Of a stretch of 33,445 bases of DNA, positions 1 through 8,295 are shown piece after piece. Each line of letters starts with the position of its first letter. Position 1 is the first letter of the stretch. Under the pieces are notes generated by a model. It saw only the letters and a program-made list of their open reading frames with translations, was not told the DNA's origin and did not search any database. The position numbers and the translations under genes were made by a program. This DNA comes from Planctomycetaceae bacterium (GTDB lineage: Bacteria; Planctomycetota; Planctomycetia; Pirellulales; Lacipirellulaceae), in the NCBI GenBank assembly GCA_002702655.1, contig PABB01000016.1, forward strand, positions 1 to 33,445. The letters run 5' to 3'.

Positions 1-99
1 GACGCCGGCGTCGCTTCGTGCTCATCTCTACAGGTCTCCTGGCCCGACGGGCGATTGAGACCTTCATAACCGATGGATCAGAAATTCAATAGCAGGCCA
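1..99 (-). mobile_element. Left-flank insertion sequence, 5' end only (IS3-like, reads outward)
   Basis: Positions 10-100 are identical, in inverted orientation, to 33355-33445. On the minus strand an ATG at 25-23 opens a frame reading MSTKRRRR off the window edge, with an AGGAG-like ribosome site upstream. A very basic start of this kind resembles the N terminus of IS3-family OrfA transposases; that family assignment is inference from eight residues. The likely IS tip is at 99-100, since the minus-strand sequence there starts (C)TGGCCTGC and IS3-type ends usually begin TG. The rest of the element lies outside the window. Confidence 0.55.
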
Positions 100-100
100 G

Positions 101-190
101 GGGATCTGGGAGATCATGGAGAGCATCGGGAAGACACCGACGAAGATGGTGAGTCCCGAGGGGACGTTTACGTCCAAGCCGAAGAGTTAG
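101..190 (+). pseudogene. 3' remnant of a gene cut by the insertion sequence
   Basis: An open frame runs from the IS edge at 101 to a TAG at 188-190 and encodes about 29 residues (starting GIWEIMESIGKTPTKM). The same frame meets a stop at 56-58 inside the IS, so no complete gene can start there. It looks like the C-terminal tail of a protein interrupted by the IS. I do not recognise the family. It lies just upstream of, and in the same direction as, the ABC exporter operon, so it may have been that operon's first gene. The possibility that it is non-coding cannot be excluded. Confidence 0.4.
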
Positions 191-297
191 TTAGAGGAAA
201 TAGAGAATAGAGAATGGGGAATAGGGAAACCTGTTCCTCGTTCTTCATTCTTTGTTCGTCATCAATCTTCAACCACCAAACTGAAATCATCAATCTA
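190..297 (+). repeat. Low-complexity leader before the first ABC permease
   Basis: The tract starts as purine-rich GAGAATAGAGAATGGGGAAT-type repeats (about 195-228) and continues as a pyrimidine-rich stretch with TTCTTCATTCTTTG and ATCATCAATC just before the ATG. A very similar arrangement (CTCCATTCTCCATTC, then ATCATCAATC) precedes the second permease at 4363-4408. No ordinary Shine-Dalgarno sequence is visible here. Confidence 0.5.
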
Positions 298-1452
298 ATG
301 CTACTTCCCTGGGGATACGGTGTTCGCAACTTGGCTCGGCGGCCGATGCGGACGGCATTGACGCTGCTCGCGCTGGCGACGGTTGTCATGTTGGTCTTTG
401 TCGTTGTCGGGTTCATCCGAGGTTTGGAGCAATCATTGACCGTCAGTGGTGATGAGGACGTGGTTTTGGTGTATTCGGTCAACTCCGAAGAGAATATTGA
501 AAACTCGTCGATCGCAGCTCGGACGCCTTCGCTGCTGACGGCGAGTTTGGATGGAGCCGCGAAGCGATTCGGAGTCACGGCTGTTTCGCCTGAGCTTTAT
601 CTGGGAACGCGAGTGAGGACGGACGCGGGCGATGGGGGCTTGGGACTCGTTCGCGGCATTACGCTGTCCACTCCGCTGGCCCGCCGCCGTGTCAAACTGG
701 TCGATGGCGACTGGCCGGGCGACGGGGAAGTGATCGTCGGTCGCTTGGCCGCCGCGAAATTGGGCAGCACCGATGCCGCGATGGCCATCGGTCAGATGAT
801 TGAATTTGAAGGCCGGCGTTGGAAGATCAGTGGTCGCTTTGCCGCAGGCGGTGCTGCCTACGAGTCGGAGATTTGGTGCAAGTTGGGTGACTTTCAAACA
901 GCTACCAAACGGCAGGATTTGAGTTTAGTTGCGATGCTGCTGACGCCGCAAAGTTCGGCGGCGGAAGTCGAGTTGTTCTGTAAGGAACGCACCGACCTTG
1001 AGTTGCGAGCGATCCGCGAGACGGACTACTACGCTTCGCTTCAGCAGCACTACAAGCCGGTCCGTGTGTTGGCATGGTTCGTAGTCGTGCTGGTTTCAGG
1101 AGCAGGGATTTTTGCTGGGTTGAACATGATGTACGGCGCGGTGGCTGGACGAATTCGCGAAATTGCAACCTTGCAGGCGGTCGGGTATCGACGGCGGGCG
1201 ATCTTGATCAGCTTGGTTCAAGAAGGTGTATTGCTGGCGGCTGCCGGATCGTTGCTCTCCGGCGTGGTTGCTTTGACGATGCTCAATGGAATGGCGGTTC
1301 GCTTCACCATGGGCGCCTTTACGATTCGTATCGACAGCGTGGCGATCTTGATCGGTTGCGGTGTTGGATTGTTGCTAGGTGTCGTAGGCGCTTTGCCACC
1401 GGCATTGAAGGCGTTGCGAGCGGAAGTCGCAACGAGTTTGAAAGCAGTCTGA
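298..1452 (+). CDS. ABC transporter permease, FtsX/MacB (DevC-like) family
   Basis: The protein has 384 residues and would be one inner-membrane half of an ABC exporter that works with a periplasmic adaptor. A first transmembrane helix follows a basic start ([20 protein letters not shown]). A periplasmic MacB-type domain of roughly 230 residues comes next. The C terminus has three helices of the FtsX domain, with the typical segment [20 protein letters not shown] between them. I chose the ATG at 298. An in-frame extension to 214 reads through the low-complexity leader and does not look like protein. The lipoprotein gene follows 54 bp downstream, in the same direction as the adaptor, ATPase and second permease. 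Family assignment is secure. Substrate is unknown; a metal-related or lipophilic substrate is only suggested by the neighbourhood. Confidence 0.85.
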   Translation: MLLPWGYGVRNLARRPMRTALTLLALATVVMLVFVVVGFIRGLEQSLTVSGDEDVVLVYSVNSEENIENSSIAARTPSLLTASLDGAAKRFGVTAVSPELYLGTRVRTDAGDGGLGLVRGITLSTPLARRRVKLVDGDWPGDGEVIVGRLAAAKLGSTDAAMAIGQMIEFEGRRWKISGRFAAGGAAYESEIWCKLGDFQTATKRQDLSLVAMLLTPQSSAAEVELFCKERTDLELRAIRETDYYASLQQHYKPVRVLAWFVVVLVSGAGIFAGLNMMYGAVAGRIREIATLQAVGYRRRAILISLVQEGVLLAAAGSLLSGVVALTMLNGMAVRFTMGAFTIRIDSVAILIGCGVGLLLGVVGALPPALKALRAEVATSLKAV

Positions 1453-1506
1453 GGCGATTGTTGATTGCAGATTTGTTTACAGAAACCCTCTTTGGAGAAG
1501 TTTGAG

Positions 1507-2037
1507 ATGAAAATTTTGATGTCGTTGGCTGTTGTAGGATTGTCGATTGCGATGATTGGATGCAAGGACGGTGCCACGGTTGCCGATGGGCCGAGTCACA
1601 ACCGGTACGACTTGGAGTCCGGTAAGACGCAATACGAATCCGAGACGGAACCGGCAGGTGCGGTCCCGGTTGGCGAAGCTCGTCAGAAAGCCGAAGACGG
1701 CAAGGAAATCACCCTGGTCGGTTTGATCGGCGGATCGAGCGAGCCGTTTGTCAAAGGCTTGGCGGCATTCACTATCGTTGATGCCAAGGTTCCGTATTGT
1801 GCTCCTGACGAAGGCTGCCCGACGCCGTGGGACTACTGTTGCGAGACGGACGCCGTGAAGGAGAACATTGCCACGGTCAAAATCGTCGACGATGCGGGCA
1901 AGCCGGTGAGCCAGGACGCTCGCGACTTTTTGGAAGTCAAGGAATTGTCGACCGTCGTCGTCAAAGGCACAGCCAAACGTGACGATCAAGGCAATTTGAC
2001 TATCGCTGCCAACAAGATCTTCGTGAGGAAGGACTAA
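1507..2037 (+). CDS. Lipoprotein with a PWDYCC cysteine cluster, in the ABC operon
   Basis: The protein has 176 residues. It has a lipoprotein signal peptide ending SIAMIGC, with Cys19 as the likely lipidation site. After a charged linker comes a probable small beta domain containing a cysteine cluster, CAPDEGC then PTPWDYCC (C98, C104, C111, C112). The C-terminal stretch, with [10 protein letters not shown] and [10 protein letters not shown], is compatible with an OB-like fold; this is inference. The start is the ATG with GGAG about 10 bases upstream (TTGGAGAAGTTTGAG). An earlier TTG at 1465 would abolish the signal peptide. The stop codon is two bases before the adaptor's ATG at 2040, so the two are almost certainly co-translated. 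Function is unknown; the four cysteines suggest metal or redox handling at the membrane. Confidence 0.8.
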   Translation: MKILMSLAVVGLSIAMIGCKDGATVADGPSHNRYDLESGKTQYESETEPAGAVPVGEARQKAEDGKEITLVGLIGGSSEPFVKGLAAFTIVDAKVPYCAPDEGCPTPWDYCCETDAVKENIATVKIVDDAGKPVSQDARDFLEVKELSTVVVKGTAKRDDQGNLTIAANKIFVRKD

Positions 2038-2039
2038 CG

Positions 2040-3599
2040 ATGAACCGTCCTTTGGACCTCAGTCAATTGGCGCTCGACCGCTCGCCGGCGAGTGAATCCT
2101 CCCAGGCGGTGAAGCCCCGGCGAAAGCCTTGGGTTTCGCGGTACGTACTCCCGTTAGCGATCCTGCTCGGCTTTCTCGGACTGCTTGTCGCGGCGGCTGG
2201 GCGTCAGTTGATGCCACAACCCAGCGTGACGGTCGTGCCGGTGATCGTTAAGCGAGCGGAGGTCCAACAGGCAGGCACCACACTGTTTCAATCTCCTGGG
2301 TGGATTGAGCCGCGACCGACAGCGATTCGTGTCGCGGCGTTGGCTCCCGGTGTGATTGACGAGCTGTTGGTGGTCGAGGGGCAACGCGTCAAGAAAGACC
2401 AACCGATCGCAAAGTTGATTGCGATTGATGCCGAACTGGACGTCGAGCAAGCGAAAAATTCACTGGAGATTCGCGAGGGAGAGCTGAATCGCGCGATTGC
2501 CGAACGCGATGCGGCAAAGGTGCGGATCGAGAATCCTGTTCATCTGGAGGTACCACTGGCCGATGCCCAAAGCACGCTGGCCAAGTCGAAAACGGAGCTG
2601 GAAAAACTACCGTTCTTGATCCAAGCCGCCGAAGCGGAGGTGAAGTACGCGCACAGCAGCATGGAGGGGAAACGCGAGGCCAAGGATGCGATCGCTTCAC
2701 GAATCGTGCGACAGGCCGAAAGTGAACATGCGACGGCTCACGCGAATCTGCAAGAACTACACAAGCGACAACCGAATCTGCAATCCGAGGTAGACACGTT
2801 ACAGAGGAAGGTCGACGCGTTGCAGCGACAGCGAAACTTGCTGATCGAGGAAAACCGTCAGCTCCAGGAAGCGGAGGCGAAGGTGCAGTCGGCGAAGGCG
2901 CTCCGAGACGAGGCGAAGCTGCGGGTGCGGCAATCCGAATTGGCGTTGGATCGCAACATTGTCCGCGCGCCGATGGACGGGCGAGTCTTGAAGCTCGTCG
3001 CCGCACCGGGAACGCGCGTGATGGGAATGGAAACGACCGCTGGGCAAAGCTCGAACACGGTGATCGAAATGTACGATCCCGAGCGTTTGCAAGTCCGCGC
3101 GGACGTGCGGTTGGAAGATGTGCCGATGGTCACGCCGGGCCAGCCAGTGGAAATCGAAACGGCTTCTTCAAAGACGCCGATCCAAGGCCGCGTCCTTCAA
3201 TCGACCAGTTCGGCAAACATTCAAAAGAATACTTTGGAAGTCAAAGTCGAATTGCTTGACCCTCCGCCAACGGTTAGCCCTGAAATGCTGGTCACCGCAA
3301 CATTTTTGGCTCCCATCGTTGCGAACACCAAGAGAGAGGCGACGGAAACGGAGCGAATGTTCGCACCGGAACAACTGATTCAGTCGGGAGACAGCGGTTC
3401 ATTCGTCTGGGTTGTCGACGCGGATGAACGAGCCCAACGGCGAACCATTGAAGCGGGTTCATCCAGTGCGGGCGGATTGGTGGAAGTGAAGTCGGGTTTG
3501 AAGGCTACCGACAAATTAGTCGCAAGCGGCATGGATGGACTAACGGAAAATAGTCCGGTCAAGGTGACCGGCGACGACCAAACAATGGGAGTAAATTAG
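2040..3599 (+). CDS. Membrane-fusion (adaptor) protein of the ABC exporter, HlyD/DevB-like
   Basis: The protein has 519 residues. A cytoplasmic N terminus of about 33 residues precedes one transmembrane helix (VLPLAILLGFLGLLVAAA). A first biotinyl-lipoyl half follows (GVIDELLVVEGQRVKKDQPI). A long Glu/Gln/Arg-rich coiled-coil hairpin spans roughly residues 135-300. The second lipoyl half is IVRAPMDGRVLKLVAAPGTR. The beta-barrel and membrane-proximal parts include VSPEMLVTATF. Adaptors of this class link an inner-membrane ABC exporter to an outer-membrane channel. None is encoded beside this operon; the TolC-like protein at 16276 could serve, which is inference. The TAG stop ends at 3599 and the ATPase ATG starts at the very next base. 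Confidence 0.85.
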   Translation: MNRPLDLSQLALDRSPASESSQAVKPRRKPWVSRYVLPLAILLGFLGLLVAAAGRQLMPQPSVTVVPVIVKRAEVQQAGTTLFQSPGWIEPRPTAIRVAALAPGVIDELLVVEGQRVKKDQPIAKLIAIDAELDVEQAKNSLEIREGELNRAIAERDAAKVRIENPVHLEVPLADAQSTLAKSKTELEKLPFLIQAAEAEVKYAHSSMEGKREAKDAIASRIVRQAESEHATAHANLQELHKRQPNLQSEVDTLQRKVDALQRQRNLLIEENRQLQEAEAKVQSAKALRDEAKLRVRQSELALDRNIVRAPMDGRVLKLVAAPGTRVMGMETTAGQSSNTVIEMYDPERLQVRADVRLEDVPMVTPGQPVEIETASSKTPIQGRVLQSTSSANIQKNTLEVKVELLDPPPTVSPEMLVTATFLAPIVANTKREATETERMFAPEQLIQSGDSGSFVWVVDADERAQRRTIEAGSSSAGGLVEVKSGLKATDKLVASGMDGLTENSPVKVTGDDQTMGVN

Positions 3600-4361
3600 A
3601 TGGCTTTAGTAGAACTGCGTGGCGTTAGCAAGAGTTTCCGTAAAGGTGACGAAACCATCACTCCGCTGGACGATATCGACCTGGATATTGACGCGGGCGA
3701 CTTTGTGTCGCTGATGGGGCCAAGCGGAACGGGAAAGAGCACGCTTCTGAACTTGGTCAGTGGCATCGACCGGCCGGATTCAGGAACCATCACGGTCGAT
3801 GGAACGGAAGTAACGAAACTGTCACGCAGCAAACTGGCCGATTGGCGGGCCGCGAACCTCGGCTATATTTTTCAAACGCATAATTTGATTCCCGTTCTGA
3901 CCGCCTATGAGAACGTTGAATTGCCGACGTTGCTCTTGAAACTTTCGTCAACTCAGCGGCGGCAGCGAGTTGAGTTGGCATTGGAGGCGGTGGGGCTGAG
4001 CGACCGCGCCGATCACTATCCGCGGCAATTGTCTGGTGGGCAAGAGCAACGAGTCGGCATCGCCAGGGCGATTGTGGCTCATCCAAAGGTCGTTGTCGCC
4101 GATGAGCCAACGGGTAGTTTGGACACCGAAACCAGCGAGCAAGTTCAGATCCTGCTGCAACGACTCAACAAGGAACTCGATATCACGCTGCTGATGGTTA
4201 CTCACGATAGCGATGCCGCGAGCATCGCTTCGCGGCAATTGATGCTCGATCGCGGGAAGTTTTTAGAAAGAGGGGGAGACAAGGAGATGGGGAGACAAGG
4301 AGAGAGGGAGGTGGGAGTCGGGAACGCAGGAGATTCAGTAGCCATCAAGAAATTTGGCTGA
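3600..4361 (+). CDS. ABC exporter ATPase, MacB/LolD type
   Basis: The protein has 253 residues. It has Walker [10 protein letters not shown] (40-48), the ABC signature LSGGQEQR (144-151), Walker B VVVADE (164-169) and the H-loop THD with H202. LolD/MacB/DevA ATPases are usually about 225-235 residues. This one has a ~30-residue tail from residue 223 ([18 protein letters not shown] and onward) encoded by a repetitive purine tract, GGGGAGACAAGGAGATGGGG and similar. The tail therefore looks like a gained extension from low-complexity DNA rather than a conserved part. The gene lies immediately after the adaptor and before the second permease, giving a complete exporter. Confidence 0.9.
   Translation: MALVELRGVSKSFRKGDETITPLDDIDLDIDAGDFVSLMGPSGTGKSTLLNLVSGIDRPDSGTITVDGTEVTKLSRSKLADWRAANLGYIFQTHNLIPVLTAYENVELPTLLLKLSSTQRRQRVELALEAVGLSDRADHYPRQLSGGQEQRVGIARAIVAHPKVVVADEPTGSLDTETSEQVQILLQRLNKELDITLLMVTHDSDAASIASRQLMLDRGKFLERGGDKEMGRQGEREVGVGNAGDSVAIKKFG
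4262..4320 (+). repeat. Purine tract with GGGGAGACAAGGAGA units, inside the ATPase 3' end
   Basis: Nearly every base here is G or A, and the unit GGGGAGACAAGGAGA is repeated twice before degenerating to GAGAGAGGGAGGTGGGAG. It encodes the extra C-terminal tail of the ATPase. The composition is unlike the flanking coding sequence. Confidence 0.75.
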
Positions 4362-4362
4362 C

Positions 4363-4408
4363 TCCATTCTCCATTCTCCATTCGGCAATCATCAATCGGC
4401 ATTCTCCC
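4363..4408 (+). repeat. Pyrimidine repeat CTCCATT leader before the second permease
   Basis: Three CTCCATT units are followed by CGGCAATCATCAATCGGCATTCTCCC and then directly by the ATG at 4409. There is no Shine-Dalgarno. It mirrors the leader before the permease at 298. Confidence 0.7.
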
Positions 4409-5542
4409 ATGTTCACCTACGTTCTTAAAACTCTCTGGCGACATCGCACTCGAACCTTACTCACCGTCACCGGCGCGGCGGTGGCGATGTTTGTCTTCTG
4501 TTTCGTTGGTTCGGTGCAGGAAGGTTTACAGCGACTGACAACCGGTTCCGATGCAGATCGCAGTTTGATCGTTTTTCAGGAGAACCGGTTTTGTCCGACA
4601 ACCAGTCGATTACCGGAAGACTACTCGCGCAAAATCAAGGAGATTCCCGGTGTTCGTGATGTCATGCCGATTCAGGTGTGGACCAATAATTGCCGTGCGA
4701 GCTTGGATATTGTGGTCTTCAACGGAGCCGACCCGCAGCAAATTCAATCGACGCGTCCGTTGACGTTAACAGCAGGGGATTGGCAATCATTTTCAACGCA
4801 ACGGGACGCGGCCATTGTCGGTCGTAATGTTGCTCAGCGGCGAGGGCTGAAGACGGGAGACCAGTTCTCGATCGGTGATATCTCCGTCAAGGTTGCGGGA
4901 GTATTCCAGTCGACCGTGCCATCGGAAGAAAACTTGATCTATACGAGTCTCGCTTTCCTACAATACACACGCGGTCTCGACGCCGCTGGATTGGTCACGC
5001 AGCACGAAGTGTTGTTGACCGACGACGCCGACCCGGACCGCGTTGCCAGTGAAATTGACGCTAAGCTACGCGCCGGCAGCGTCGCGACCAAAACGCGTCG
5101 CAAAGGTGCCTTTCAAGCCAGCACGCTTTCGGATCTCGTCGACTTGATCGGTTTCGCACACTGGTTGGGTTATGCGTGTGTCGGGCTGGTTTTGTCGCTC
5201 GTTGCAACCACCACGGTCATGAGTGTCCAAGATCGAATCAAAGAATACGCGGTTTTGCAAACCATTGGCGTGCGACCGTTGCGGGCCATGCGACTGGTGC
5301 TGACCGAGAGCACGATCCTGTGTCTTGTCGGCGGTATCGCGGGGACCGCACTGGCAATGACAGCATTGGCCATTGGTGGTTTCGCGATCGGAGCAGAGGG
5401 AGCGACCATCGCCTTTCGACCGTCCATCGGATTGGCCGTCACAGGTGCCTTGGTGTCGCTGGCTGTTGGCATTGCAGCGGGGCTAGCACCCGCGATCCAG
5501 GCGGGCACCGTCCCCATCGTCAACGCGCTACGGCAAGCCTGA
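4409..5542 (+). CDS. Second ABC transporter permease, FtsX/MacB family
   Basis: The protein has 377 residues and is the partner of the permease at 298. It has the same plan: a basic start ([20 protein letters not shown]), a first helix, a periplasmic MacB-type domain, and three C-terminal FtsX helices around [20 protein letters not shown]. The two permeases are clearly paralogous in layout but only moderately similar in sequence, so the exporter is probably a heterodimer. The ATG at 4409 is preceded by a CTCCATT repeat tract rather than a ribosome site. The last 68 bases before the next gene hold no strong terminator. Confidence 0.85.
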   Translation: MFTYVLKTLWRHRTRTLLTVTGAAVAMFVFCFVGSVQEGLQRLTTGSDADRSLIVFQENRFCPTTSRLPEDYSRKIKEIPGVRDVMPIQVWTNNCRASLDIVVFNGADPQQIQSTRPLTLTAGDWQSFSTQRDAAIVGRNVAQRRGLKTGDQFSIGDISVKVAGVFQSTVPSEENLIYTSLAFLQYTRGLDAAGLVTQHEVLLTDDADPDRVASEIDAKLRAGSVATKTRRKGAFQASTLSDLVDLIGFAHWLGYACVGLVLSLVATTTVMSVQDRIKEYAVLQTIGVRPLRAMRLVLTESTILCLVGGIAGTALAMTALAIGGFAIGAEGATIAFRPSIGLAVTGALVSLAVGIAAGLAPAIQAGTVPIVNALRQA

Positions 5543-5610
5543 CCGGCATTGACTCGCATCGTACCGGTGCCGATAATCGCTTCGTTGTGAAGCTCGCCAT
5601 TTGACATTTC

Positions 5611-6045
5611 TTGAGAAGCAAACTTTTGCTGTCAACTATCATCCATTTGCTGACACTGCTGGCTTTCAACGTGCACGCGTTGGCAGGATGTTGTTTGCAT
5701 CATGAGCATGCGATGGGGAATTGCGGGCACGAGTCAATGGATTGCCATGCTTCATTGGGCCATGACGGGGAACATTCCGCCGAGCACGATGAAGCCGGTC
5801 ATCAGGAGAGCGTGCCTGCCGACGATCACTCTCAGCCGTGCGACGAAGGCCGCTGTGTCTATGTCGACGCCAGAATCGCTTCACCGCATTTTGATCTCCA
5901 GCCAATTGCCATCTGGACATGCGGACCGGCAAAGCGACTGGTCTCGCATCTCTTCACTTCGGCAGTGCATTTCTTATCGGCGGAAGCCGCTTGGTGTGTG
6001 ACCGCCGGTGCTCGCTGCGCTTTGCTGCAATCCTGGCAAATCTAG
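5611..6045 (+). CDS. Cys/His-rich exported protein (tail family, copy A)
   Basis: The protein has 144 residues with a TTG start. A signal-like hydrophobic segment (LLLSTIIHLLTLLAFNVHAL) leads into AGCCLHHEHAMGNCGH. A His/Asp/Glu-rich stretch follows, then CDEGRCVYVDA and a less hydrophilic C-terminal half. The last nine residues are CALLQSWQI, matching C-[AI]-x-L-x-x-[FW]-x-I-stop. The same ending is found in proteins at 15495, 18027 and 31195. The GCxLHH start is shared with the 18027 protein. An in-frame stop at 5602-5604 leaves little room for an earlier start. It is probably a periplasmic or membrane-anchored metal-binding protein. It resembles in style the DUF2946 proteins of proteobacterial copper operons, but I cannot claim homology. 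Confidence 0.65.
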   Translation: MRSKLLLSTIIHLLTLLAFNVHALAGCCLHHEHAMGNCGHESMDCHASLGHDGEHSAEHDEAGHQESVPADDHSQPCDEGRCVYVDARIASPHFDLQPIAIWTCGPAKRLVSHLFTSAVHFLSAEAAWCVTAGARCALLQSWQI

Positions 6046-6072
6046 GCATCGTCCGACGATATCTGCGGCATG

Positions 6073-6149
6073 CATAGCGCAACGGAACTCGCCAGGAGTT
6101 TCGGTAAATCGCTGAATAGCAACCGAACGCCTTGGTGGATTGCGCTATG
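6073..6149. repeat. Palindromic element copy 1 (77 bp)
   Basis: The ends are the perfect inverted pair CATAGCGCAA / TTGCGCTATG. The interior has AACTCGCCAGGAGTTTCGGT on the left and ACCGAACGCCTTGGTGG on the right, which match the arms of the other copies. It lies 28 bp after the stop codon of the copy-A Cys/His protein. Confidence 0.65.
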
Positions 6150-6211
6150 GTTTTTGGGTTAGCCGCGCTACAGTTCCCCGTCTCAGCCGTTTTGACAATC
6201 GGCTGAACATC

Positions 6212-6288
6212 TTAGGAAGTGGCACCGGCATTCGGAACGAATGGCGGCTGTCATCCAACGATCCGAAATCCTTGGCGGCTTCGGCTAC
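6212..6288. repeat. Palindromic element copy 2 (degenerate left arm)
   Basis: The right arm CCGAAATCCTTGGCGGCTTC then GGCTAC is a clear match to other copies. The left arm, around GTGGCACCGGCATTCGG, is only a weak match. A separate 6-bp stem, CAGCCG...CGGCTG (6184-6205), lies just upstream. The two palindromes fill most of the gap between 6046 and 6345; no gene is visible there. Confidence 0.5.
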
Positions 6289-6345
6289 GGTTTTGGACCA
6301 ATGCTAGAAATTTAACTACCCAATCAAAACTTGAAGGACATGAAG

Positions 6346-7035
6346 ATGAAAGTTTCAAAAATGATGTTTGCCATGGCTGTTTGTGCTGCGATCTCGTTGG
6401 CTGGCGGATCGCTCTCGGCTCAAGAGGCGGGACATGAAGGCCACGACCACGCCGGACATGATCATGACGGACACGACCACGGTGATCATGCCCACGGAGG
6501 TGAAACGTTGGCGTTCTATTTGCCCGAGTGGAAGTCGATGCACTTTGACGACGCCAACAAAGCGGCTCAGCATGCCGCGACCGTCAAAAAGTTGGGCTGC
6601 GAAGTCAAACAGGACAGCCACGATGGTCACAGCGACGTGACCTACCGCATCGCCCAGTGGAAAGAGATGGAGGTAAAGGATCACAAGATGGCGGAGCAAT
6701 GGGCTGGCTGGCTCAAGAAGGCCGGCTTTGATGTTTCGCACGCACATCCCGATCCCGCTTATGCCAAGGGACCCGAGGTGGTCGAGTTTCGGATGGTGCA
6801 GTGGAAACGGATGCACGGCGATGGGTCAGCGAACGAAAAGCAGATGATCGACATGCTGAAAAAGATTGGTGCTGAAGTTCGTGTGGACTCGCACGACGGA
6901 CACTCCGACATCGCGTTTCGTGCCCCGACTTGGCGTGACGTTCACGTTGCCGATCACAAGACTGCTGACCAATTGATGGGCTGGCTAAAACAAAACGGCT
7001 TCGAGGCTCGCCACGAAGACGACCACGACCATTAG
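6346..7035 (+). CDS. Exported protein with two copies of a His/Trp domain
   Basis: The protein has 229 residues. A signal peptide (MKVSKMMFAMAVCAAISLAG, cleavage near SLSA) is followed by a run of HDH/GHDH motifs. Two similar ~75-residue units follow. Each has an opening with a Trp-Lys pair (PEWKSMH / VQWKRMH), LKKxGxEV or VKKLGCEV, the hallmark DSHDGHSD, a second Trp (AQWKEME / PTWRDVH), a DHK motif, and WLKKAGF or WLKQNGF with terminal histidines. The protein ends HEDDHDH. A single-unit relative is encoded at 23916. The start at 6346 has AAGGA seven bases upstream; TTG 6331 and ATG 6340 are alternatives. A periplasmic metal-binding role is inferred from the histidines. I know no named family for this unit. 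Confidence 0.8.
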   Translation: MKVSKMMFAMAVCAAISLAGGSLSAQEAGHEGHDHAGHDHDGHDHGDHAHGGETLAFYLPEWKSMHFDDANKAAQHAATVKKLGCEVKQDSHDGHSDVTYRIAQWKEMEVKDHKMAEQWAGWLKKAGFDVSHAHPDPAYAKGPEVVEFRMVQWKRMHGDGSANEKQMIDMLKKIGAEVRVDSHDGHSDIAFRAPTWRDVHVADHKTADQLMGWLKQNGFEARHEDDHDH

Positions 7036-7071
7036 TCGTCGCCCATCAACGGCCCAATCGAGCGGCTTGCG

Positions 7072-7135
7072 GTAACGCGAGCCGCCACCGGCGATCGGTT
7101 TCCTCAGTGGCGAAGGCCGCCAAGGCTTTCGCTAC
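7072..7135. repeat. Palindromic element copy 3 (64 bp), overlaps the rpe stop
   Basis: The right arm GGCCGCCAAGGCTTTCGCTAC pairs with GTAACGCGAGCCGCCACCGG on the left. On the minus strand the element begins GTAG, and that TAG (7134-7132) is the stop codon of the epimerase gene. It lies between two convergent genes and could also act as a shared transcription end. Confidence 0.6.
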
Positions 7136-7821
7136 TGGACACTTGAGCGAAATCTAGCAATTGCAGCGGAGATGGATTCCCCTGCACCATAGATTGCAGT
7201 GCCGGCAACCAAGATGTCAGCGCCCGCTTCGACGGCCTGTTTCCCAGTTTTGGGAGTGATCCCGCCGTCGACCATCACGCCACAAGAAGACGCGGATGAA
7301 TCAATCCGCCGCCGAAGCTCACGAACTTTTGACAACGGCGTTTTAATGAACGATTGACCGCCAAAGCCAGGGTTGACGGTCATGACCAACACGAGGTCAA
7401 GCAACGGCAATATCTCACTCACGGCTTCAACGGACGTGGCGGGATTGATCGCCACACCGACTTGGGAACCTAGTGACCGAATCAATTCCACGGTGCGATG
7501 CAAATGAGCGTTGCCTTCAACATGCACCAGGACGCTGGTGGCTCCGGCGTCTACGAAAGGTTGGATAGATTGGTCAGGACGCTCAATCATCAGATGCACG
7601 TCGATCGGCAACGACGTCGATCGGCGAACCGCATCGACCATTTTCGGATTGAACCCAAAACTCGGAACGAAGTGTCCGTCCATGACATCGACATGAAACC
7701 GATCCACGCCCGCCGCTTCCACTTGGCGGACTTGCTCTGCCAAACACGTCAAATCAGCGGATAGAATGGACGGAGCGAGTTGGATAGGGTGCGTTGACAA
7801 ATTGTGTGAATCCAAAAGCAC
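7132..7821 (-). CDS. rpe: Ribulose-phosphate 3-epimerase
   Basis: The protein has 229 residues, the usual length. It interconverts ribulose 5-phosphate and xylulose 5-phosphate in the pentose phosphate and Calvin pathways, in the cytoplasm. It has the family motifs in order: LAPSILSADL, HVDVMDGHFVP with metal-ligand His and catalytic Asp, DVHLMI, MTVNPGFGGQSFI and MVDGGI with the second catalytic Asp. Rpe is a metal-dependent enzyme (Fe, Zn, Co or Mn depending on source). The start is a GTG at 7821; an internal TTG before STHP is possible. It stands alone, with no other sugar-phosphate gene near it, and its stop codon is formed by the edge of palindromic element copy 3. Confidence 0.93.
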   Translation of the reverse strand: MLLDSHNLSTHPIQLAPSILSADLTCLAEQVRQVEAAGVDRFHVDVMDGHFVPSFGFNPKMVDAVRRSTSLPIDVHLMIERPDQSIQPFVDAGATSVLVHVEGNAHLHRTVELIRSLGSQVGVAINPATSVEAVSEILPLLDLVLVMTVNPGFGGQSFIKTPLSKVRELRRRIDSSASSCGVMVDGGITPKTGKQAVEAGADILVAGTAIYGAGESISAAIARFRSSVQ

Positions 7822-8295
7822 TGGTTACTGCTAGCGTTCCGCTAAGACTCAGCGTGCCTGCATGATTGGTCGGTCGGGATCATTTTGAGGCGAATCCTGT
7901 ACCGCCAAACTGGTCAGACCCAATTGCACGAACCCGCCGGCTGGAAAAATTGACCCGATCCTCCGGACCCAATCGTTTGTCACCGGAAATTGGTATCGCC
8001 AAGCAGTGAAGTCTACAAGACGGGTGCCAATCGAGTGCGATTCGCCGGGCGAAAAAGCGGCATTGTTCCCGCCCGCCCCGGCCGCCCCAGATCATCGGGT
8101 TTTTTGAGAAAGGTCCGCGGTTGCGGTTGACCAATGGAGCAAAATAGCTAGGCTTTGTCTTGTTGAGATTGATTCTCAACAGCATTCGGTGTTGTAGCCA
8201 GCCATGGGGAGGCCTCGTTTGGGGCGATTCTGACCTAGCAAGCAAAGCGCGAATGGTTCAAAGGCCCGTGTTTTCTCGTTACTTGCAGGTTACCA
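7822..8295. other. 474-bp intergenic region between divergent rpe and DUF1559 genes
   Basis: No convincing gene. A minus-strand open frame at 7880-8245 has no family features. A small hairpin TAGCGTTCCGCTA lies near 7834-7846. A possible promoter for the rightward gene is TTGACC (8127-8132) with TAGGCT about 16 bp downstream, followed by the palindrome at 8161-8181. I could not assign a known riboswitch. Confidence 0.4.
8161..8181 (+). promoter_or_regulatory. Fur-family-like palindrome upstream of the DUF1559 gene
   Basis: Perfect 8-bp arms TGTTGAGA and TCTCAACA flank a 5-bp centre TTGAT. Read as a 7-1-7 site it is TGAGATT-G-ATTCTCA, close to the Fur/Zur type TGATAAT-N-ATTATCA. It lies just after a possible -10 element and 115 bp before the DUF1559 start, a position suited to repression. 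The identity of the binding protein is inference; no Fur-family gene is in the window. Confidence 0.45.

Noticed and set aside
214-297. Longer N terminus for the first ABC permease
   Set aside because: The extra 28 residues are read from a low-complexity leader similar to that before the second permease, and the normal permease start matches the ATG at 298.
7880-8245. Minus-strand open frame upstream of rpe
   Set aside because: No family resemblance, no signal or membrane segment, and it spans the likely promoter and Fur-like palindrome of the DUF1559 gene.
7822-8295. Possible riboswitch in the long intergenic region
   Set aside because: I could not match the conserved boxes of cobalamin, TPP or metal riboswitches by eye on either strand. 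A covariance-model search would settle it.
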